This document shows, in pieces, positions 35,781-44,075 of a stretch of DNA of 58,378 nucleotides. This DNA comes from an uncultured candidate division WPS-2 bacterium (GTDB lineage Bacteria; Vulcanimicrobiota; Vulcanimicrobiia; Vulcanimicrobiales; Vulcanimicrobiaceae): the NCBI GenBank assembly GCA_937927945.1, contig CALEYW010000095.1, forward strand, positions 1 to 58,378, read 5' to 3'. A program made the position numbers and the translations under genes. The notes below the pieces were generated by a model that saw only the letters and a list, made by a program, of their open reading frames with translations, ran no database searches and had not been told where the DNA came from. Position 1 is the stretch's first letter. Each line of letters opens with the position of its first letter.

Positions 35781-36242
35781 TTGACGCTACGATCGGAACT
35801 TCAGGCGGCTCTGGACGAATTGCTGCGGGCCACGCGTGGAAGCCGCACGACGTTGCGGGTCGATTTGCCCGAGCAGAAGGTGACGGTGGCCATACCATTC
35901 GTAGAATCCTTGGCACCGGGCGTGCCGACGATGATGAACGACGGTTCGCTCGATCAGCGCGGTGCAGCGACGGCGAAGTGGGTAGACAAGCACCGCAAGG
36001 TCCTCGTGCAGGACGATATCTCGGTTGCGGATCCTCCGCCGCCGATCGAGCTGACGACGATCTACGGGGCGAAGGCGCAAATGCTCGCGCCCGTCGAGGA
36101 AGACGGCGTGCTTATCGGATGGGTCTCCGTCCACTACCTACCTTCGGCTCGGAAGTGGACGGTGGAAGACGTCGCCGCTATCCGAGCGGCTGCAGGGCGC
36201 GTTCAAACAGCCCTCGCCGAGCGTCATGATGCCGCGCGATAG
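35781..36242 (+). CDS. GAF-domain protein
   Basis: 153 residues from TTG, with AGGAAGAG just upstream. It is essentially a single GAF domain: LDELLRATRGSRTTLRVDLP, QMLAPVEEDGVLIGWVSVHY, KWTVEDVAAIRAAAGRVQTA. It has no output domain, so it may be a small-molecule sensor or binding protein working with another cluster product. It starts ten bases after the receptor and ends twelve before the TRAP binding protein, clearly in one operon. Confidence 0.75.
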   Translation: MTLRSELQAALDELLRATRGSRTTLRVDLPEQKVTVAIPFVESLAPGVPTMMNDGSLDQRGAATAKWVDKHRKVLVQDDISVADPPPPIELTTIYGAKAQMLAPVEEDGVLIGWVSVHYLPSARKWTVEDVAAIRAAAGRVQTALAERHDAAR

Positions 36243-36254
36243 ACTGGAGGCGTC

Positions 36255-37265
36255 ATGACGTTGATCACACGGCGCGGGTTCGTCGCAAGCGCGTCTGCTT
36301 TTGCCGGCATCGGGATCTTGCGCTTTCCGGCTTCCGCCGCCGAGTTCACGTACAAGTACGCGAACGACAATCCGTTGACGCATCCGATGGGGCAAGCAGC
36401 GCTCTGGTGGGCCGATCGGGTGAAGCACGAGTCCGGCGGCCAGATGGAAATTCAGGTGTTTCCGGGGGGTCAGCTCGGGTCGGATCCCGAGATGTTGGCG
36501 CAGCTTCGCCTTGGCGGCATCCAGTTTCTGCACTTTGCGGGATCCGTTCTCTCGACGCTGGTCCCGGTCGCGACCATCGACGAGATCGGTTTTGCGTTTC
36601 CGACCTACAACGTGGTCTGGCAAGCGATGGATGGTGAGCTCGGCGCGTACATCCGCGGCCAAGTCGAGAAAACCGGCCTCCACATCTTCGAGCGGATCTT
36701 CGACAACGGGTTTCACGAGATCACGACGAGTGCGCGGCCCATCACGAAGCCGGCCGACCTAAAGGGGCTGAAGCTTCGCGTCCCCCCTTCGAAGCTCTAT
36801 GTCTCCACGTTCCAGGCGCTCGGGGCATCGCCGACGCCGATCAGCGTCGCGGAGGTCTACTCGGCGTTGCAGACCAAGGTTGCGGACGGCCAAGAGAACT
36901 CGCTGGTCGTCATCGAGGCCAACAAGTTTTACGAAGTCCAGAAGTATTGCGCGCTGACCAACCACCTGTGGTCCGGCCAATGGCTCTTGGCCAACGGCGA
37001 TGCGTGGCAGAAGCTGCCGAAGAAGCTCCAAGACATCGTCGCGCGAAACTACGAATCGGCGGTCCAGCGAGAGCGGGCGGAGTTCAAACGGCTCAACGAT
37101 TCCCTGCATCGGAAGTTGGCGTCGCAGGGGATGACGTTCAACACGCCCGACGTCGAGACGTTCCGGGCGGTACTCCGGCAAGGCGGGTTCTATACACAGT
37201 GGCGCGACACGTACGGTTCAGGGGCATGGAGCAAGCTCGAGAAGTACGCCGGGAAGCTGGCGTAA
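36255..37265 (+). CDS. TRAP transporter substrate-binding protein (DctP family)
   Basis: 336 residues. TRRGFVASASAFAGIGIL is a Tat-type signal. The fold shows QMEIQVFPGGQLGSDPEMLA, KPADLKGLKLRVPPSKLYVS with the Arg that binds the substrate carboxylate in DctP proteins, and EVYSALQTKVADGQENSL. It should bind an organic acid (often a dicarboxylate) in the periplasm for the DctQM protein encoded next. The last 40 bases overlap the next gene in another frame. Confidence 0.88.
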   Translation: MTLITRRGFVASASAFAGIGILRFPASAAEFTYKYANDNPLTHPMGQAALWWADRVKHESGGQMEIQVFPGGQLGSDPEMLAQLRLGGIQFLHFAGSVLSTLVPVATIDEIGFAFPTYNVVWQAMDGELGAYIRGQVEKTGLHIFERIFDNGFHEITTSARPITKPADLKGLKLRVPPSKLYVSTFQALGASPTPISVAEVYSALQTKVADGQENSLVVIEANKFYEVQKYCALTNHLWSGQWLLANGDAWQKLPKKLQDIVARNYESAVQRERAEFKRLNDSLHRKLASQGMTFNTPDVETFRAVLRQGGFYTQWRDTYGSGAWSKLEKYAGKLA

Positions 37266-39130
37266 CACCCTCGGCGATCGGCGGGGGGCATACCGCCCGC
37301 ATCGCCGAGGGGGCACTGGGCTGGATCACGGAGCTACCCGCGGCGGTCTTGCTGGCGGCGGAGATCGTCGTGTTGAGCTTGGGCGTCTTTTCGCGCTACG
37401 CGCTGAATCGGCCGCTGGTGTGGACGGAGGAGCTCGGGGAGACACTGTTCCTTTGGCTTGCGATGTTCGGAGCGGCGATCGCGCTGCGACGCGGCGGACA
37501 CATGCGGATGACGGCGATCGTGGAACGCCTCCCGCAACGAATACGGCCGTGGCTCGAGACGATCGCGATGATGGTCGTGGCGGTGTTCCTCGCGGAACTG
37601 ATCGTGCCGGCGCAAAAGTACGTGGTAGGTCAGTTTGCGATTCTCACGCCCGCGATGCAGATGCCGGACTCGTTTCGCTGCGGGGCACTGCTGGTCGGTT
37701 TGGTGCTGATGTTCGCGATCGTGCTCGTTCGCATCGTAAGAGAGCAGACGCCGCTTCCCAGAGTGTTGGGATCGCTGCTGCTCGTCGTCGGCGTGCAGGT
37801 CATCCTCACGATGCTCCACCCGTTCTTCGTCGGGATCGGGAACGCGAGTTTGGTCGTGTTCTTCGTGGCGATCGTCGCGGCGGCTCTCGTGATCGGGACG
37901 CCGATCGCGTTTTGCTTCGGGATCGCGTCCGTCTGGTATCTGGCGACCGCCACGGCGAGTCCCGTGTCCTTGTCGATCGTCGTCAACCGAATCGACGGGG
38001 GGACGTCGAATTTCGTGCTCGCGTCGATTCCGCTGTTCATCTTTCTGGGCTATCTGATGGAGATGACGGGTCTCGCACGGGTCCTTACGGACTTCATGGG
38101 CTCGCTCGTCGGCCACCTCCGTGGCGGACTCTCGTACGTGCTGCTCGGTGCGATGTTCTTGGTCTCGGGAATCTCCGGTGCGAAGTCTGCCGACATGGCG
38201 GCCGTGGCTCCGGTGCTGCTTCCGGAGATGAAGCGCCGGCAGATCCCACCCGGTGAACTGATCGCGCAGCTTGCGGCGTCGGGCGCAATGGCCGAGACGA
38301 TCCCGCCGAGCGTCGTGTTGATCATCATCGGATCCGTCACCGGCGTCTCGATCAACGCGCTCTTCATCGGCGGCCTGCTGCCGGCGTTCGTCGCCGCTCT
38401 CGCGCTCGTCTGCGTCGTATTCGTTCGCGCTCGGTCCAGCGCGGGTACTCTCCCGCCTCGTGCGAGCTTCGCTCGGATGGGCAAGGCGCTCTTCGTCGCG
38501 ATTCCCGCGCTCGTGCTGCCGTTCCTGATCCGTGGCGCGGTCGTCGGCGGCGTCGCGACAGCGACGGAGGTCGCGACGATCGGGGTCGTCTATACCGTTG
38601 CGATCGCGCTCGTCGTGTACCGGAAGTTCGAGTGGCGCCGGATCTATCCGATGTTGGTCGATACCGCCGCGCTCGCCGGCGCAATCCTGTTGGTCATCGC
38701 GACGGCGACGGTCATGGCGTGGGCGCTGACGCAGTCGGGTTTCGCGCAGTCGCTCGTGGAGGGGATATCGCACCTCCCAGGCGGCAAGGCGGGCTTCTTG
38801 GCGATCTCGATCGTGCTCTTCATCGTTCTGGGCAGCGTGCTCGAAGGGACCCCGGTCATCGTGCTCTTCGGTCCGCTCCTGTTTCCGGTCGCGTTGAAGC
38901 TGGGAATCAACGACGTCCACTATGCGATCGTCGTGATCCTTGCGATGGGCATTGGGTTGTTCGCGCCGCCGCTCGGCGTCGGCTTCTACTACGCATGCGC
39001 GATCGGGAAAGTTCGACCCGACGAAGCGATGAGCCGGACCCTTCCCTACCTTGCAGCGCTCGCCGTCGCGCTCGTGCTGGTCGCGGCGTTCCCTTGGCTC
39101 TCGATCGGGTTGATCCCGAAGACGAACTAG
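37226..39130 (+). CDS. Fused TRAP transporter membrane protein DctQ-DctM
   Basis: 634 residues. The N-terminal 180 residues are DctQ-like (four helices, with FSRYALNRPLVWTEELGETL and LFLWLAMFGAAIALRRGGHM). The rest is DctM-like with about twelve helices (LFIFLGYLMEMTGLARVLTD; MFLVSGISGAKSADMAAVAP; ASGAMAETIPPSVVLIIIGS; LAMGIGLFAPPLGVGFYYAC). It drives sodium-coupled uptake with the DctP protein. The first in-frame ATG (37226) lies inside the dctP-like gene, giving a 40-bp overlap; no later ATG/GTG precedes the first helix. Confidence 0.88.
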   Translation: MEQAREVRREAGVTPSAIGGGHTARIAEGALGWITELPAAVLLAAEIVVLSLGVFSRYALNRPLVWTEELGETLFLWLAMFGAAIALRRGGHMRMTAIVERLPQRIRPWLETIAMMVVAVFLAELIVPAQKYVVGQFAILTPAMQMPDSFRCGALLVGLVLMFAIVLVRIVREQTPLPRVLGSLLLVVGVQVILTMLHPFFVGIGNASLVVFFVAIVAAALVIGTPIAFCFGIASVWYLATATASPVSLSIVVNRIDGGTSNFVLASIPLFIFLGYLMEMTGLARVLTDFMGSLVGHLRGGLSYVLLGAMFLVSGISGAKSADMAAVAPVLLPEMKRRQIPPGELIAQLAASGAMAETIPPSVVLIIIGSVTGVSINALFIGGLLPAFVAALALVCVVFVRARSSAGTLPPRASFARMGKALFVAIPALVLPFLIRGAVVGGVATATEVATIGVVYTVAIALVVYRKFEWRRIYPMLVDTAALAGAILLVIATATVMAWALTQSGFAQSLVEGISHLPGGKAGFLAISIVLFIVLGSVLEGTPVIVLFGPLLFPVALKLGINDVHYAIVVILAMGIGLFAPPLGVGFYYACAIGKVRPDEAMSRTLPYLAALAVALVLVAAFPWLSIGLIPKTN

Positions 39131-39132
39131 CC

Positions 39133-40527
39133 TTGAGCGAGGACGATCTCCGTCGAGTCATCGACGATCCACGGGAGCGTGCCCACATCGGCGCACAGAC
39201 GCTTGCGGATGCATTTCTGCGCCGGATCGAGCGTCTGAATCCCGCCTTGAACGCGATCCTTACCTCGACGCCGGAGGTCGCCGCGGCCGACGCGCGCCGT
39301 GTGGAGGATGCTCGCGCCGCGGGGCAGCCTCTCCCGCTCGACGGGATGCCGATCGTCCTCAAGGACAACATCGATCTGGGCGGTGTGCGGTGCACGGCCG
39401 GTTCGAAGGCGTTCGCGGATCGCATCGCCGAGCGCGATGCATTCGTCGTCGAACGGCTTCGCGCAGCCGGTGCCGTCGTCATCGCGAAAGCGCATCTGCA
39501 CGAATTCGCGTACGGCGCGACCTCCAACAGCGCGTTCGGCGCCGCTCGCAACCCGTGGGATCCGAGCCGTATCCCCGGCGGCTCGAGCGGCGGCAGCGGC
39601 GCTGCGATCGCGGCCGACCTCACGATCGGTGCGCTCGGTACGGATACGGGCGGATCGGTTCGTATGCCGTCGGCGTTCAACGGCGTGACCGGCCTGCGTC
39701 CGACGATCGGCGGCGTAAGCAATCGCGGAGTCTATCCGCTTGCCGCCTCGCTGGACACCGTGGGCCCGATGGCGCGTTCGGCCGCCGACGTGCGCGCGCT
39801 CTTCGCCTCGATGAAGGCCTTCGACTCCGGCGATCCGTGGTCGCGTGAAGCCGCCGATCGCGTCTCTGGGACTCGTTCCGAGATCCGCGGACTACGGATC
39901 GGCATCGTCGAGGAGTTCTTCTTTGACGATGCCGATCCGCAGATCGTCGACCGTATTGCGGACGCCGTCGATGTGTTGCGTGACTTCGGCGCATCCGTCG
40001 TGCCGTTCCGGATCCCCGGGATCGCCGAAGCGTACCACTCGTGCACGCTGCTGATGCGTGCCGAGGCTGCGGCTTTGCACGAGCATCGCATCGACGATGA
40101 GCGCGTGCCGATCGGAGACGATGTCCGGGGACGCCTCCGGTTGGGACGTGACGTCACCGGAATCGAGCTTGCCCGCGTGCTCGCGCACCGGATGCAGTGG
40201 AGACGCGAGCTGGCGTGCATCTTGAGCCGGGACGTCGACGCATTGCTCACACCGGCGATCGCGGTTCCCACCCCCCTGATCGAAGGCACCGACATGCTTT
40301 CGACGACCACGCTGCTGACGCGGATGACGCTGCCGTGGAGCTTTGCGGGGATCCCAGCGATCTCGATCCCGTGCGGCTTCCGCTCGGACGGCATGCCGGT
40401 CGGCATGCAAATCGCTGCTGCTCCCTGGCAGGACGATCGTACCATCGACATCGCGGAAGCCTATCAAAGCGCCACCGACTGGCACCGGCGACGCCCCGCC
40501 CATCCTTTCGTAGCCGACAGCAAGTGA
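39133..40527 (+). CDS. Amidase-signature family amidohydrolase
   Basis: 464 residues from a TTG three bases after the TRAP stop. The Ser-cisSer-Lys triad is complete: Lys in VLKDN (about 76), cis-Ser in the TDTGGSVRMPS segment (about 172) and nucleophile Ser flanked by GGSSGGSGAA (about 149-158). Family members hydrolyse amides, including half-amides of dicarboxylic acids, malonamate, allophanate and Glu-tRNA. GatB/GatC are absent and a transporter is next, so it is not GatA but a catabolic amidase releasing ammonia and a carboxylic acid. Intact in length. Confidence 0.88.
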   Translation: MSEDDLRRVIDDPRERAHIGAQTLADAFLRRIERLNPALNAILTSTPEVAAADARRVEDARAAGQPLPLDGMPIVLKDNIDLGGVRCTAGSKAFADRIAERDAFVVERLRAAGAVVIAKAHLHEFAYGATSNSAFGAARNPWDPSRIPGGSSGGSGAAIAADLTIGALGTDTGGSVRMPSAFNGVTGLRPTIGGVSNRGVYPLAASLDTVGPMARSAADVRALFASMKAFDSGDPWSREAADRVSGTRSEIRGLRIGIVEEFFFDDADPQIVDRIADAVDVLRDFGASVVPFRIPGIAEAYHSCTLLMRAEAAALHEHRIDDERVPIGDDVRGRLRLGRDVTGIELARVLAHRMQWRRELACILSRDVDALLTPAIAVPTPLIEGTDMLSTTTLLTRMTLPWSFAGIPAISIPCGFRSDGMPVGMQIAAAPWQDDRTIDIAEAYQSATDWHRRRPAHPFVADSK

Positions 40528-40541
40528 AGAACAGAAACGGG

Positions 40542-41273
40542 ATGACTGCAAAGTTTCGGATCGGAATGCTCACGCCGTCGTCGAACACGGCGCTCGAACC
40601 GTTGACCTCCGCGATGCTCCACGGGCTGCCGGACGTGTCGATTCACTACAGCCGGCTGCACGTCATGGGGACGTCGCTCGACCGCGAGTCGAACGCCCAA
40701 TTCACGATGGAGGCGTTCTTGGCAGCCGCATCTCTGCTGGCCGATGCGCGCGTCGACGTAATCGCCTGGAACGGAACGTCGGGCTCCTGGATGGGCCTGG
40801 ACTGGGAGCGCGAGCTGTGCAAAGCCGTCGAGGCCGAAACGGGGGTGCCTGCGACCGGCTCGACGCTGGCATTCTTCGATGCGTTCGCAAAGTTCGGCGT
40901 CAAGCGGTACAGCCTCGCCGTCCCCTACGTGCGGGAACACACCGAGAAGATCGTCGAGACGTACGCGCGTGAGGGGCTCGAGTGCGTCGCGTCCGACTAT
41001 CTCGGCTTCAAGACGAACGCCGAGATCGATGCCGTTCCCGAGGGCCGGTTCCGTGAGCAGCTCACGTCGGTGGCGGTGCCGGAGTCTGAGGGAATCGCGG
41101 TCGTCTGCACCAACGTGCCGGCTGCGCCGCTCGTCGACGAGCTGGAGGGGATTCACGGAATCCCGATCTTCGACAGCATCGCGGTGACCGCGTGGAAGTG
41201 CTTGGACATGCTCGGCATCGAGCCCAAGCTTCCCGGATGGGGCAAGCTGCTCCGCGGAGATGGCGGGAAGTGA
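40542..41273 (+). CDS. Asp/Glu-racemase-fold enzyme, arylmalonate-decarboxylase-like
   Basis: 243 residues. It begins FRIGMLTPSSNTALEP. In racemases and maleate isomerases two Cys act as acid/base; here the first site is Gly (WNGTSGSW, Gly78) and only the second Cys remains (VVCTNVPAA, Cys189). The same pair, Gly74 and Cys188, defines arylmalonate decarboxylase, with the same GTS dioxyanion-hole start, a similar AVPYVREHTEKIVETYAREG helix and a PGWGKLL end. A cofactor-free decarboxylation, or a one-cysteine isomerisation, of a malonate-, maleate- or succinate-type acid is likely. Annotation pipelines would probably call it maleate isomerase. Confidence 0.75.
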   Translation: MTAKFRIGMLTPSSNTALEPLTSAMLHGLPDVSIHYSRLHVMGTSLDRESNAQFTMEAFLAAASLLADARVDVIAWNGTSGSWMGLDWERELCKAVEAETGVPATGSTLAFFDAFAKFGVKRYSLAVPYVREHTEKIVETYAREGLECVASDYLGFKTNAEIDAVPEGRFREQLTSVAVPESEGIAVVCTNVPAAPLVDELEGIHGIPIFDSIAVTAWKCLDMLGIEPKLPGWGKLLRGDGGK

Positions 41274-42190
41274 TCACGTTGCAAGAATCGCTGCGCGGCA
41301 CGTTTTACGCGCCATTCTATGCAGCCCTCAACTTCGATGCCTTCGGGCAGGAAGGGGTGGAGATCCGGTTCGTCAGCAGCCCGTCGTGGACGCAGGCGCT
41401 GGACGGTTTGGTGGACGGAACGGTCGACGTCGGCTGGGGCGGGCCTTTGCGCGTCAACAAAGGCTACGAGGAGATCCCCGGCGCGGACTTCAAATCGTTT
41501 GCGGAGGTTGTGACGCGCGACCCGTTTTTTCTGGTGACGCGCGAGAAACGTCCCGCGTTCACGCCGCTTGCGCTGATGGACCAACGCCTGGCGAGCGTCA
41601 GCGAAGTGCCGACACCGTGGCTCTGCCTGCAGCACGACGTCCGCCTGGCGGGGCTCGATCCGGACGGCATCGAGCGGGTGGCCGACCGGAGCATGGCGGA
41701 CAACGTCGCCGCACTGCGCCGCGGCGAGGTCGACGTCGTACAGCTCTTCGAGCCCTTTGTCGAGGAATTGGTGGAGGAGGGCTTCCACGTCTGGTACGCG
41801 GCGGCCGACCGCGGGCCGTGCGCCTACACCGCCTTCTATACGCGCCAGAGCACCATCGTGCACAAACGCGAGGAATTGGCGGCCATGGTGCGCGCGATCT
41901 ATCGTACACAGCAGTGGATTGCCGCGGCCGACGCCCCGGCGATCGCCGCGGCGATGGCGAGCTACTTTCCGGACGTGCCGCGCCAGCGGCTCGAGGCCGT
42001 TTGCGCCCGTTACAAGGCGGTCGGCATTTGGGGCCGCGATCCCGTCCTGCGCCGCATCGGATATGACCGGCTGCTGGCCGGCGTGGTCTCCGGCGGTTTC
42101 ATACACCCCGGCACTCCGTTCGAGCAAGCCGTAGACAACAGCCTGGCCGAAGCCGCCATCGCCGCGAACCCGCCGGCGTTGAAGACGTAG
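41270..42190 (+). CDS. NMT1/THI5-like binding protein without signal peptide
   Basis: 306 residues from GTG 41270, which overlaps the upstream stop. It starts ITLQESLRGTFYAPFYAALN, so the mature fold begins at once and no export signal exists. Typical segments are VEIRFVSSPSWTQALDGLVD and VDVGWGGPLRVNKGYEEIPG. Relatives bind pyrimidine precursors, taurine or nitrate outside the membrane, or act in the cytoplasm like Thi5p. Here a cytosolic binding, sensing or enzymatic role seems more likely than transport. The 156 bp downstream hold an inverted repeat and the ribosome site of the next gene. Confidence 0.7.
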   Translation: MITLQESLRGTFYAPFYAALNFDAFGQEGVEIRFVSSPSWTQALDGLVDGTVDVGWGGPLRVNKGYEEIPGADFKSFAEVVTRDPFFLVTREKRPAFTPLALMDQRLASVSEVPTPWLCLQHDVRLAGLDPDGIERVADRSMADNVAALRRGEVDVVQLFEPFVEELVEEGFHVWYAAADRGPCAYTAFYTRQSTIVHKREELAAMVRAIYRTQQWIAAADAPAIAAAMASYFPDVPRQRLEAVCARYKAVGIWGRDPVLRRIGYDRLLAGVVSGGFIHPGTPFEQAVDNSLAEAAIAANPPALKT

Positions 42191-42225
42191 CCATCGCTCC
42201 GCTTCCGCGGCCGACGTTGGACGAG

Positions 42226-42248
42226 CGTTCATTACAACCAATGAAACG
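42226..42248. promoter_or_regulatory. Second inverted repeat, candidate operator inside the cluster
   Basis: CGTTCATT at 42226-42233 and AATGAAACG at 42240-42248 are inverted copies (one T missing on the left) around a 6-bp spacer. The sequence TGAAACGATT at 42242-42251 is identical to 32881-32890 in the operator-like repeat before the TonB gene. It lies about 100 bp before the deacetylase gene, where a second promoter is expected. Confidence 0.5.
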
Positions 42249-42346
42249 ATTTGGTGGCTCCCTGTACTGGTTCAGCGTCACAGGAAGCGATAATCTCTGC
42301 ATATGCGCGCGTATCGCATTGCTGCGTTAAAGGCGGAGGTCTACGG

Positions 42347-43276
42347 GTGAGCCAAAAGCAGATTCTCGCCGCTTTTGGGATCGACGTCGACGCTGTGGCT
42401 GGCTGGCTTGGGTCGTATGGCGGCGAGGATTCGACGTTCGATATCTCACGCGGCGTGTTCGCCGGCGAGGTGGGCGTGCCGCGGCTGGTCGAGCTCTTTC
42501 GACGGCGCCGAATCCGGACGACCTGGTTCGTGCCGGGCCATTCGCTCGAAACGTTCCCCGACCAGATGAAAGCGGTTGTCGACGCGGGACACGAGATCGG
42601 CGCGCACGGGTACTCCCATGAGAACCCGGTCGCGATGACACCTCGGCAAGAAGAAGACGTCTTGATCCGATCGATCGAGCTCATCGAGAAGATCTCCGGA
42701 CGCAAGCCGCGCGGGTACGTTGCGCCGTGGTGGGAGACGTCGCCGGTGACCGCTGAGCTGCTCCTCAAGCACGGCTTTCGCTACGACCACAGCCAAGGCC
42801 ATCACGATTTCCAGCCGTACTACGCGCGCGTCGCGGAGTCGTGGACGAACGTCGATTATTCGAAGCCGGCGCGCGAGTGGATGAAACCGCTCGATCGGGG
42901 CCGAGCCGTCGATCTGGTCGAGATCGTCGCCAGCTGGTATCTCGACGACCTGCCGCCGATGATGTTCATCAAGTCGGCGCCGAACAGTCATGGTTTCGTG
43001 AGTCCTAGAGACGTCGAACAACTCTGGCGCGACCAGTTCGACTGGGTCTATCGCGAGTACGACTTCGCCTGCTTTCCGATTTCCATCCATCCGGATGTTT
43101 CGGGACGTCCTCAGGTGCTCTTGATGCTCGAACGGATGATCGACTACATCAACCAGCACGAGGGCGTTCGCTGGTGCACGATGGAGGAGATCGCGGAAGA
43201 ATACCGGCAGCGCGTTCCGTTCGACAAAGAGAACGCGATGAAGGTCGCCGACGTCGGCCGGATGCGTGGCGAGTAA
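42347..43276 (+). CDS. HpPgdA/imidase-type polysaccharide-deacetylase-family hydrolase
   Basis: 309 residues from GTG, with GGAGG seven bases upstream. Metal-binding parts of the NodB fold are present: Asp pair in GIDVDAVAGWLGSYGGEDS (Asp13/Asp15) and His pair in HGYSHENP (His87/His91); then YVAPWWETS and NWYLDD-like SWYLDDLPPMMFIKSAPNS. From memory the whole chain closely follows Helicobacter HpPgdA (HP0310). No signal peptide exists, so it is cytosolic and not a cell-wall enzyme. Cytosolic members include cyclic imidases and allantoinase-like PuuE. With an amidase and a dicarboxylate transporter around it, ring opening of a cyclic imide or amide is my preferred role. Confidence 0.8.
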   Translation: MSQKQILAAFGIDVDAVAGWLGSYGGEDSTFDISRGVFAGEVGVPRLVELFRRRRIRTTWFVPGHSLETFPDQMKAVVDAGHEIGAHGYSHENPVAMTPRQEEDVLIRSIELIEKISGRKPRGYVAPWWETSPVTAELLLKHGFRYDHSQGHHDFQPYYARVAESWTNVDYSKPAREWMKPLDRGRAVDLVEIVASWYLDDLPPMMFIKSAPNSHGFVSPRDVEQLWRDQFDWVYREYDFACFPISIHPDVSGRPQVLLMLERMIDYINQHEGVRWCTMEEIAEEYRQRVPFDKENAMKVADVGRMRGE

Positions 43277-44075
43277 CGTTCGGTCACGCCTTCGATCCGA
43301 ACATCTCGTTGCCGGCATGAGGATCGAGCGTATCGGCCCGTTTCTCGTGCAGGCGGCGCTTGTCGTTTCGTTCTTGGCCTTCTGGGAAGTTGCCGCTTCC
43401 AAGCGATGGGTCAACGGACAGTTCTTCGGGAGTCCAAGGGGGATCGTTCTCTCGCTCCTGCGGGCGATCCACGATGGTTCCTTTTTGCGCGACGCCGCGC
43501 TGACGGTGTACGAAACACTCGCGGGGTTCGTTCTCGGCACGATCGCGGGTACGGTGATTGGCCTCCTCTTGTGGTATTCAGTGTTCGCTGCACGGGTAAT
43601 CGAACCGATGGCCGTCGCGATGAACGGTATTCCGAAGATCGCGCTCGCGCCGCTGATCATCATCTGGCTCGGTGCCGGGATGACGTCGAAAATCGTGCTT
43701 GCCTTCGCCTCAACCGCGGTCGTGGCGTTTCTGGCCGCCTATGGAGGGACGCGGGAGATCGATGCCGATCTCGTCACCTTGCTGCGCTCGTTCGGGGCTT
43801 CCCGATTCCAAACGTTCTGGAAACTCATCGTTCCGGCGTCACTTCCCTGGGTTTTCTCCGCGATGCGGATCAACGTCGGTTTTGCGCTCGTCGGAGCGAT
43901 CGCCGGCGAATTCATCTCGTCTCAATACGGAATCGGACACGCGATCTTCGTCGCCGGAAACCTTTTCGACCTCAACGGCGTGTGGCTCGGAATCTTCGAG
44001 CTCTCTATCCTCGCCGCATTGATGTACGCGGCACTGGGACTCCTCGAGCGCGTCGCGATGCGCGGTCGCGCGTGA
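43266..44075 (+). CDS. ABC transporter permease (SsuC/TauC type)
   Basis: 269 residues, six membrane helices. The conserved loop contacting the ATPase is present (LRSFGASRFQTFWKLIVPAS, the EAA-type motif) and NGIPKIALAPLIIIWLGAGM is typical of nitrate/taurine/thiamine-precursor permeases. It starts with GTG 43266 overlapping the deacetylase stop, or ATG 43317. It should work with the secreted NMT1 binding protein two genes later. No ATPase gene is found anywhere in the cluster, so it must borrow one. Confidence 0.85.
   Translation: MASNVRSRLRSEHLVAGMRIERIGPFLVQAALVVSFLAFWEVAASKRWVNGQFFGSPRGIVLSLLRAIHDGSFLRDAALTVYETLAGFVLGTIAGTVIGLLLWYSVFAARVIEPMAVAMNGIPKIALAPLIIIWLGAGMTSKIVLAFASTAVVAFLAAYGGTREIDADLVTLLRSFGASRFQTFWKLIVPASLPWVFSAMRINVGFALVGAIAGEFISSQYGIGHAIFVAGNLFDLNGVWLGIFELSILAALMYAALGLLERVAMRGRA

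Noticed and set aside
37334..38920. A 528-codon minus-strand frame opposite the TRAP gene
   Set aside because: Composition is almost only Arg, Asp, Glu, His and Gln, the mirror of membrane-helix codons on the other strand.
39133..40527. GatA subunit of the Glu-tRNA amidotransferase
   Set aside because: The amidase signature fits, but gatB and gatC are absent and the gene is embedded in a transport and catabolism operon.
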